Of a stretch of DNA of 12,482 nt, positions 6,286-12,482 are shown in pieces. The notes under the pieces were generated by a model. That model was not told the DNA's origin, did no database searches, and saw only the letters and a program-made list of their open reading frames with translations. Source of the stretch: a bacterium. GTDB taxonomy: Bacteria > Patescibacteriota > Patescibacteriia > Patescibacteriales > JAKAJF01. The stretch covers positions 1 through 12,482 of the forward strand of contig JAKAJF010000015.1 in the NCBI GenBank assembly GCA_021813875.1, given 5' to 3'. The position numbers and the translations under genes are program-made. How positions within the stretch are numbered: the first letter of the stretch is position 1; every line of letters begins with the position of its first letter.

Positions 6286-6333
6286 AAAAAACCTCGTCTC
6301 TGCCAAGCCTAAAAAGACTTAGCAAGGACGAGG
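6286..6333 (-). terminator. Intrinsic terminator of the T-box
   Basis: On the - strand CCTCGTC (6332-6326 area) pairs with GACGAGG. The interior TTGCTAAGTC and GGCTTGGCAG also pair through G-U and Watson-Crick pairs, giving one long stem before TTTTTT (6291-6286). Its 5' arm overlaps the antiterminator CTCGT and CCTTGC strands, so the two folds exclude each other. Confidence 0.88.
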
Positions 6334-6505
6334 ATTCTCGTGGTACCACCTTGCCTTTAATTAAAATATCACTATTTTAATCCTTGTTGGCTGACCTTTA
6401 TCAGCCTCCCTTTTTACGGTCGGGATTTCCGTCGCTACTCATCGTAGGCAGCTCCCGGGCGGGTTCTCCGCTAAGGGCGGATACTGTTCCCGTTCATCGC
6501 TTTAT
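6286..6505 (-). promoter_or_regulatory. T-box riboswitch leader of csaA
   Basis: The leader opens with GCGATGAACGGGAACAGTAT, matching the conserved 5' T-box region including the AGTA element. Stem I follows to about 6416, then GGCTGA-TAAAGG-TCAGCC and TTAAAATA-GTGA-TATTTTAA hairpins. The antiterminator is textbook: GCAAGG/CCTTGC (6354-6349, 6327-6322) flank the TGGTACC bulge and an ACGAG/CTCGT helix. TGGT would pair with an ACCA tRNA end, predicting discriminator A. The competing terminator uses CCTCGTCC and GACGAGG with a long inner stem and a T6 run. Uncharged tRNA should therefore permit transcription of csaA and the tRNA-like gene. The specifier codon cannot be placed with confidence; the 3' side of Stem I reads GACGGAAATCCCG, so AUC, UCC and GGA are all candidates. 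Confidence 0.88.
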
Positions 6506-6511
6506 ATCAAA

Positions 6512-6539
6512 AGCATAGCACGGCCGAGAGAATTGTCAA
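6512..6539 (-). promoter_or_regulatory. Promoter of the T-box/csaA/tRNA unit
   Basis: A perfect -35 TTGACA (6539-6534), a 16-bp spacer and a -10 TATGCT (6517-6512) preceded by TG one base upstream (extended -10). The start would be near 6505. The -35 box lies directly after the T-run of the terminator of the upstream membrane-protein gene. Confidence 0.85.
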
Positions 6540-6540
6540 A

Positions 6541-6567
6541 TAAAAAAGGCGAGTTTTTTCTCGCCTT
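6541..6567 (-). terminator. Terminator of the large membrane-protein gene
   Basis: On the - strand AGGCGAG (6566-6560) and CTCGCCT (6553-6547) pair around AAAAAA and run into a T-rich tract. It lies 7 bases after the TGA stop and isolates this gene from the T-box promoter. Confidence 0.88.
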
Positions 6568-6573
6568 TGCGAT

Positions 6574-8916
6574 TCAATCTTCCCCTTTTACGAGTCCCGG
6601 TTCGACGATCCAGGGGCAGGCGTCATGGATTTTTTTCCAGAGCTTCCGGAAGTCGAGCGCGTATTCGACCGTCTTGACCGGAATGTTCCAGAGCCAGAGG
6701 CCGACGGCCTTGATCAATCGGCCGAGGGCTTTGAGGAAGATCCAGAGAGGAATAAGGACGGAAAAGGCCCTGATCAACTTCTGCTTCCTTTTTTCCCGTA
6801 GGACCTCTTTGCATCTTTCCTGCCAGTAGACGTTGATAAGAGCGCTTTTGAAGTTGCCCTTACCCTCCACGATCCAGGCCAGGACCTCTGCCCGGGTTTC
6901 GCTCCTTCTTTCTTTTTGCCTCCAATCCCGGAATTCCTTGCTGCCGGTCAGGGTTCTTAAATAGTCAAGCATTGCTCCGTTTGCGGAAGGCAGAAGCACG
7001 TCGGTGCCCCAGAACAATTCTTTTTTCCCGTCGAAGAATCTTTCCAGGACGCACATGCTGTTCCATAAGACTTGTTCCTTTTGTCCGTCTTCCAGTTCTC
7101 TCAACCAAGGGTTTTTATAAAGCTTTCGCCAACCGAACTTGTTGCCGCCGCTCAAATGCTTCTCGTTGAAATTGGCAGCCAGCTTGGCGAAACTCGCCAT
7201 CGTCTTGGTCCGGAGCCTCCGCCCTATGAAAAAGAGGGCTAGGCCTATGAGGACGATCCAAGACATCGTCCAATTGCCGGCCTGGCCGGCGGACCCGGAA
7301 GCGGATCTGGCAGTACCGAACAGGTATAGGATGGGGACGGCTATCAGGCTGATCAGGGTCAGGGCCAGACTGGCCTTGGCGAACCAATCGATCAGCTTCT
7401 CGGCTAATCGGCTCGAAAAGACCTTTTCTAAATACCGGTCGGAGTAAAGCACCAGGAGGGCGAGGCCGGCTACCGCCGCGCTGCCGGCCAAGAACGGCCA
7501 GACGATCAGCCAGGCTTTCCAGAGCCAATGCGGCAGGCGTGACAGCGACCAACCGATCCAGAAGAAGCCCTTGGCAGCCCAAGCGGCCAAGAACGGGTAG
7601 GCGGCCAGCAGACCGTCGGCGCCGAGACAGATGACTCCTAAGAGTATCAAGCCGCGCCAGAAAGGGTGAAAATCTTTGAACTTTCCTGAGCGGTCGCCCT
7701 CGCCATAGGCGATCTTACAGCCCACGAAGAGTCCGAAAGTCAGGAGGGCAACGATCAGCCAAGGATGAACCCAGAGCCAATACGCTGAGTTCCGGAGCCA
7801 TTCCGAGACTACCATGAACGCCTTACTCAGAAACGCAATGACGGCCGCCCGATGCCTAAAAATCCAGATGGAGCCTTTTATTCCATAGAATAAGGCGAAA
7901 AATACGCCCGAAGCTGCGGCAGCGACAAATAGGGCAGTCAAGGCGGCTTTTCCTATATCTCTCCCCTGGGTCTTTAGGCTTTTCGAAAATTCATCGGTAA
8001 GGACATATTTGCCGAGAGCCGTGAATAGGAGCTTGAAGACGGCCGCTGATAGCCAGAGCGGGGTCAAAAAACCGAAGGCAGCCGTGATACTGAGCGTCCA
8101 CCAGGAAGGGTGGCCGGACTGGAGAGCCACAATGAGGCTCGTAGCGGCGACGGGTGAGACGATCCAGAACCAGGCATGGACGATGAAGGTCCACCAGAAG
8201 CCGGGGCAGATCGCCTTCTTGAGCTTGACGACGCGATTAGGGAACCAGACGTAGTTGCTCCTCGCTTTCACGTAAAGCCAGTCATAAGAGCTGTCCTCGT
8301 TGACCACAAAGTCCTCGTGAGAGCGGTTCTTTTCGGAAAAGAATTTGCCCTCTTCCGGGTTTTGGCTGTCATCGTCGGGGCCTTTGGGGTAGCGGTTGAA
8401 GCCGAAGCCCAGGCCCAAGAGGTTGCGGACGAAGCTGCCTTTGCGGCCGTAACGGCGCTCGAAATCGAGGGGCTCGGAAAGTAGGGATGCGACCGTAATC
8501 TTGTTCCGCCATCTCACGAACCGGCTGAAGACGCGCGGCACCATGCCCTTGATGAAGAGGTCGTGGTAATTATTGATGATGGCATCCCATTCCTCTCCCT
8601 CGAATTCGAGCCGGCGCAGGCAGGATTCGAAGCTCATGAAATCGATGTTGTGGGCGGTAAGCAGTTTGCGCCAGAGGCTGGTGGGCAGGGATTCGATCAC
8701 GGCGACGAGCACCAGGTAAGGATTTCCGTCTGGGAAGAATCCCTTTAAGAATTCTCTTCTGGCCTCCAGGCCGGCGGACCCCAGGAATTTTTGGATAAAA
8801 ATCCACAAGGTAACCGCTTCCTGGATGGCTTTGGCCCTTTTTCCGTCGAGGTATTGCCCTTTTAACCTTGCCCTCTTCTCTTCCTTGAACTTCTCCCACT
8901 GTTCTATCGTATTCAT
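6574..8916 (-). CDS. Large Trp-rich polytopic membrane protein, function unknown
   Basis: The 780-residue product has three parts. Residues 1 to about 235 are soluble and partly helical, with a charged linker rich in Asp, Glu and Ser. From about 240 to 570 there are about nine or ten hydrophobic helices. A soluble C-terminal part (about 575-780) holds one further hydrophobic helix near 715-735. About 40 tryptophans occur (over 5%), many in WLW, WW and HPW clusters at helix ends. I see no Walker motif, transporter signature or catalytic triad and do not recognise a family. The ATG at 8916 has a good Shine-Dalgarno (AGGGAG) and agrees with the mapped promoter; a longer frame from a TTG at 9072 would start upstream of the predicted transcription start and is rejected. 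It is a single-gene unit transcribed away from infB. A scaffold, transporter or envelope role are all open. Confidence 0.82.
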   Translation of the reverse strand: MNTIEQWEKFKEEKRARLKGQYLDGKRAKAIQEAVTLWIFIQKFLGSAGLEARREFLKGFFPDGNPYLVLVAVIESLPTSLWRKLLTAHNIDFMSFESCLRRLEFEGEEWDAIINNYHDLFIKGMVPRVFSRFVRWRNKITVASLLSEPLDFERRYGRKGSFVRNLLGLGFGFNRYPKGPDDDSQNPEEGKFFSEKNRSHEDFVVNEDSSYDWLYVKARSNYVWFPNRVVKLKKAICPGFWWTFIVHAWFWIVSPVAATSLIVALQSGHPSWWTLSITAAFGFLTPLWLSAAVFKLLFTALGKYVLTDEFSKSLKTQGRDIGKAALTALFVAAAASGVFFALFYGIKGSIWIFRHRAAVIAFLSKAFMVVSEWLRNSAYWLWVHPWLIVALLTFGLFVGCKIAYGEGDRSGKFKDFHPFWRGLILLGVICLGADGLLAAYPFLAAWAAKGFFWIGWSLSRLPHWLWKAWLIVWPFLAGSAAVAGLALLVLYSDRYLEKVFSSRLAEKLIDWFAKASLALTLISLIAVPILYLFGTARSASGSAGQAGNWTMSWIVLIGLALFFIGRRLRTKTMASFAKLAANFNEKHLSGGNKFGWRKLYKNPWLRELEDGQKEQVLWNSMCVLERFFDGKKELFWGTDVLLPSANGAMLDYLRTLTGSKEFRDWRQKERRSETRAEVLAWIVEGKGNFKSALINVYWQERCKEVLREKRKQKLIRAFSVLIPLWIFLKALGRLIKAVGLWLWNIPVKTVEYALDFRKLWKKIHDACPWIVEPGLVKGED

Positions 8917-8930
8917 TTTTCTCCCTTTCT

Positions 8931-8943
8931 CCCCGTAACGGGG
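8931..8943 (-). promoter_or_regulatory. Leader hairpin before the large membrane-protein gene
   Basis: CCCCG-TTA-CGGGG is a 5-bp GC hairpin in the 5' leader, 14 bases before the ATG and directly before the AGAAAGGGAGAAAA stretch that holds the Shine-Dalgarno. Upstream in the same leader an AT-rich hairpin CTTCTTTT/AAAAGAAG (about 8970-8991) is followed by a short T-run, a possible weak attenuator. Confidence 0.4.
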
Positions 8944-9001
8944 CAAGCAATGGTTGTTTTGTAAAAAGATCGCTTCTTTTAAAGCAAAAAGAAGATTTTT
9001 T

Positions 9002-9030
9002 ATTCTATAATAAAAAGGGTCTTTCGTCAA
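9002..9030 (-). promoter_or_regulatory. Promoter of the large membrane-protein gene
   Basis: The -35 TTGACG (9030-9025), 17-bp spacer and -10 TAGAAT (9007-9002) are read on the - strand. The start would be near 8995, giving a leader of about 80 nt. Its -35 lies in the left arm of the 9026-9041 inverted repeat. Confidence 0.7.
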
Positions 9031-9041
9031 TCTTGATTGAC
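9026..9041. repeat. Perfect inverted repeat between divergent promoters
   Basis: GTCAATC-TT-GATTGAC, 7-bp arms with a 2-bp centre. Each arm supplies the TTGAC of an outward -35 box, one for the membrane-protein gene and one for infB. The symmetry may follow from two back-to-back -35 boxes, or it may be an operator controlling both. Confidence 0.6.
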
Positions 9042-9065
9042 TTCCGTCGAGAAATATTGTAAACT
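9037..9065 (+). promoter_or_regulatory. Promoter of infB-rbfA
   Basis: The -35 TTGACT (9037-9042), 17-bp spacer and -10 TAAACT (9060-9065) are read on the + strand. The start would be near 9072, leaving a leader of about 18 nt made almost only of A and T. Confidence 0.65.
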
Positions 9066-9090
9066 TTAACAAAATTTAATTTTGAATTAA

Positions 9091-11055
<1,965 letters not shown>

Positions 11056-11061
11056 ATTTCC

Positions 11062-11082
11062 AGCCCCCTTGAAAAGGGGGCT
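11062..11082 (+). promoter_or_regulatory. Strong stem-loop just upstream of the rbfA start codon
   Basis: AGCCCCCTT-GAA-AAGGGGGCT is a perfect 9-bp hairpin located 6 bases after the infB stop and 7 bases before the rbfA ATG. The following TAAAAAT is not a terminator tail. No Shine-Dalgarno is present, so the hairpin occupies the place where the ribosome-binding site should be. Confidence 0.7.
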
Positions 11083-11089
11083 TAAAAAT

Positions 11090-11428
11090 ATGTCGCGCCA
11101 TATCGAACAAGTCAATGAGCTTCTGAAGGAAAAATTGGCCCATCTGATCAGCAAAGAGATTCCCTTAGAGAACGGCTTGATCACGGTCGTCTATGTCGAC
11201 ACCTCTCCCGATCTTAAATACGCCAAAGTGGCCGTTTCCGTCCTGCCTGAAAATGTGGCCGGTACCGCTCTGGAGAAACTGAAGAAGCATGGTTCTCTAT
11301 TTTCGCAAGCCATCAAGAAGGAGACCCGCCTGCGGCAGATTCCCAGGTTCCATTGGGTGATCGACACCACCGAGAAGGAAGCCGCCGAGATCGAGGAGGT
11401 CTTCAGAAAGATAAAAGAAGAAAAATAA
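11090..11428 (+). CDS. rbfA: 30S ribosome-binding factor RbfA
   Basis: RbfA is a KH-fold assembly factor that binds immature 30S subunits and helps 16S rRNA 5' end maturation. The 112-residue product shows the family pattern: an N-terminal helix (SRHIEQVNELLKEKLAHLI), the strand-rich core VVYVDTSPDLKYAKVAVSVL and RQIPRFHWVID near the C-terminus. A longer frame extends 111 bases upstream into infB, but MSRHIEQ at 11090 gives the normal family length and lies after the infB stop. The gap from infB is 34 bases and contains a 9-bp hairpin in place of a Shine-Dalgarno. infB-rbfA is a common order; both products act on the small subunit. Confidence 0.96.
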   Translation: MSRHIEQVNELLKEKLAHLISKEIPLENGLITVVYVDTSPDLKYAKVAVSVLPENVAGTALEKLKKHGSLFSQAIKKETRLRQIPRFHWVIDTTEKEAAEIEEVFRKIKEEK

Positions 11429-11460
11429 GTTTTCATAACCAGAGAAAGGAGGAATGGGAG

Positions 11461-11607
11461 ATGTCAGATTTATCAGGAGGGAATCTTTTTTTGGCCGGAC
11501 CGGGATGCCGTCCGGAGGGTTGCGGCATCATGTATTATGTCTGTATCGGCCAGGAACATCATCTGATCGGCTTCAACCCGGAAGAAAAGGAAATCTTCCT
11601 CATATAG
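11461..11607 (+). CDS. Small Cys-containing protein of unknown function (48 aa)
   Basis: The frame encodes 48 residues: a short N-terminus, a Cys-containing centre (GPGCRPEGCG, then YYVC) and an acidic-to-hydrophobic C-terminus (NPEEKEIFLI). A full Shine-Dalgarno AAAGGAGG (11445-11452) lies 8 bases before the ATG, the best in the window, and selects this start over the ATG at 11454, which is only 1 base from it. Three Cys (about 16, 21 and 27) and a His pair could bind metal, but the spacing does not match a ribbon I know. It follows rbfA by 32 bases and precedes a terminator, so it is probably in the infB unit. I do not recognise a family, and its being a real gene rests on the Shine-Dalgarno and placement. 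Confidence 0.5.
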   Translation: MSDLSGGNLFLAGPGCRPEGCGIMYYVCIGQEHHLIGFNPEEKEIFLI

Positions 11608-11696
11608 AAGTTGGGGCCTTGCGACGGGGTCGGATGCAAAAAGAGGAAAGATACTTTGCCGAAGATGGTTATTGAAGCCCTGGGAGGGCTTGAAGT

Positions 11697-11725
11697 AAAG
11701 AGCTGAAAGCAGCTCTTTTATTTTA
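11697..11725 (+). terminator. Terminator of the infB-rbfA unit
   Basis: AAAGAGCTG-AAAG-CAGCTCTTT (9 bp) followed by TATTTT. A smaller hairpin AAGCCCT-GGG-AGGGCTT (11675-11691) lies just upstream without a T-run. The stretch 11608-11674 holds no gene I can support. Confidence 0.85.
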
Positions 11726-11759
11726 AAAAAAGAGCGCCTTTTCTAAGAAGAAAAGACGC
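11724..11759 (-). terminator. Terminator of the CHASE2 protein gene
   Basis: On the - strand GCGTCTTTTC (11758-11749 area) pairs with GAAAAGGCGC around TTCTTA, with one G-U, followed by a T-run. It lies 9 bases after the stop codon and back to back with the infB-unit terminator. Confidence 0.8.
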
Positions 11760-11767
11760 CCGAAAGT

Positions 11768-12481
11768 TTAAAGGAGCGGCGCTCCGTTCAAGAGGACTCG
11801 GACAGAACCGTCCGGGTTTAAGAAGATGTCCAGGTAACCGCCGACCACCCCTACCTTCTTATCCTTGAAGGCGAAGACGATCCGGTGCCAGGTCCCGTAA
11901 TCGGCCATGCCTTCGACGACCTGGCCGGAACCTTCGGTCAGATTATAAATCTTGACCGTCAGGAGGAAATCCTGGCCATCCCTATGGAACCCGAGGATTC
12001 CGGCGCCCGGGATATCCGGTTCGCGCCTGAGCGTGTCGGTGGCCCGCAGATACTCGATCTTCTCCCGCCTCTTCGGATAAACCCGGCTATAGACCGAGGC
12101 GGAAAACTCGGGCGACTTGAGCAGGTCGTCAACGACCTTGGGCGACACGAATTTCGAGAAGGTCTGCTTGATGAACCGCTTTTCGCGCTGCTCGGTGAGA
12201 ACCCGGTATACGACCACGAGGGTGAATGTGAGGCCGACCTGAATAACCGGGGTTGAAAACGCGGCCATGTAGCTGAACATGTCAAATATAACGTATGATC
12301 CCACCATGTAGGCTATCGCCATTACCATGGTGACCACGAAAGAGGCGACAATGGAAACGCGCGGGACGATAAAACCCATGATGAGCGCGATGACGAGCAT
12401 GACGATGAGGTTTTCGGTATCATTGAACTTGATGAGGAAATTCTGGTTCAGGATGGTGTTGAGGACGTTCGCGTGGTGCTC
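11768..12481 (-). CDS. CHASE2-type membrane receptor without a cyclase domain (partial)
   Basis: The frame is open to the right edge, giving the last 237 residues of a longer protein. It begins EHHANVLNTILNQNFL, typical of the C-terminal end of an extracellular CHASE2 sensor domain. Three membrane helices follow (about residues 24-95), the standard CHASE2 arrangement. Next comes REKRFIKQTFSKFVSPKVVDDLLKSP (about 100-125), which in CHASE2 receptors leads into an adenylate/guanylate cyclase domain (expected VTVLFSDIRGFT). That domain is absent in all frames. Instead about 110 residues follow, strand-rich and ending VGGYLDIFLNPDGSVRVLLNGAPLL, which suggest a beta-sandwich of unknown role. The product may have lost signalling output or gained a new one. 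The gene is intact to its stop, with a terminator directly after it. Confidence 0.75.
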   Translation of the reverse strand, partial: EHHANVLNTILNQNFLIKFNDTENLIVMLVIALIMGFIVPRVSIVASFVVTMVMAIAYMVGSYVIFDMFSYMAAFSTPVIQVGLTFTLVVVYRVLTEQREKRFIKQTFSKFVSPKVVDDLLKSPEFSASVYSRVYPKRREKIEYLRATDTLRREPDIPGAGILGFHRDGQDFLLTVKIYNLTEGSGQVVEGMADYGTWHRIVFAFKDKKVGVVGGYLDIFLNPDGSVRVLLNGAPLL

Positions 12482-12482
12482 G

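Noticed and set aside
6267..6287. A TTG start adding 7 residues to CsaA.
   Set aside because: It lies in the T-run of the T-box terminator, and the ATG at 6266 gives the exact family length of 110.
6440..6446. A TAC (Tyr) triplet in Stem I that would match a GTA anticodon of the odd tRNA.
   Set aside because: It sits in the terminal loop region of Stem I, not opposite the AGTA element where the specifier belongs.
8917..9072. A 52-residue N-terminal extension of the large membrane protein from a TTG.
   Set aside because: It would start upstream of the predicted transcription start and cross the promoter; the ATG at 8916 has a good Shine-Dalgarno.
11454..11675. A 73-residue frame overlapping the 48-residue small ORF.
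   Set aside because: Its ATG is one base from the Shine-Dalgarno, too close to be used, and the product is Arg/Gly-rich as expected from an out-of-frame reading.

Overview
This window looks like ordinary chromosome from a small-genome bacterium, most likely a Candidate Phyla Radiation (Patescibacteria, Parcubacteria-like) lineage. That assignment is inference. It rests on a short IF2 (654 aa), compact housekeeping operons mixed with unrecognised membrane proteins, AT-rich leaders with few Shine-Dalgarno sites, a small P-loop kinase typical of such genomes, and TGA used as an ordinary stop.

Layout. The left edge (1-1018, + strand) holds the C-terminus of an unknown protein, a terminator, and a P-loop kinase gene broken by a frameshift, closed by a bidirectional terminator. 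From 1048 to 5712 everything is on the - strand, in two units. One is rpmF-nusB-rnc followed by an HU gene, driven by a strong promoter at 2781-2809. The other is ruvB, a two-helix membrane protein, a bacterial PH-domain membrane protein and queA, driven by a promoter so close to ruvB that its mRNA should be leaderless. From 5838 to 6539 (- strand) a complete T-box riboswitch with its own promoter precedes csaA (tRNA-binding protein). A tRNA-like gene with an abnormal anticodon arm follows 15 nt after csaA and ends at a terminator. From 6574 to 8916 (- strand) lies one large Trp-rich polytopic membrane protein of unknown function. It is transcribed divergently from infB-rbfA-small ORF (9091-11607, + strand), and the two outward-facing -35 boxes form a perfect inverted repeat. 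The right edge (11768-12481, - strand) is the C-terminal part of a CHASE2-type receptor in which the expected adenylate/guanylate cyclase domain is missing and a different beta-rich domain is present.

How the genes work together. Most recognised genes serve the translation apparatus: IF2, RbfA, L32, NusB, RNase III, QueA, CsaA and the tRNA. NusB and RNase III both act on pre-rRNA. RbfA and IF2 act on the 30S subunit. QueA modifies tRNA. The T-box would couple csaA and the tRNA-like gene to tRNA charging. RuvB (Holliday junction migration) and HU add DNA functions. The most interesting points are the T-box/csaA/odd-tRNA unit, the cyclase-less CHASE2 protein, the recurring hairpins a few nucleotides before start codons that lack a Shine-Dalgarno, and the large Trp-rich membrane protein.
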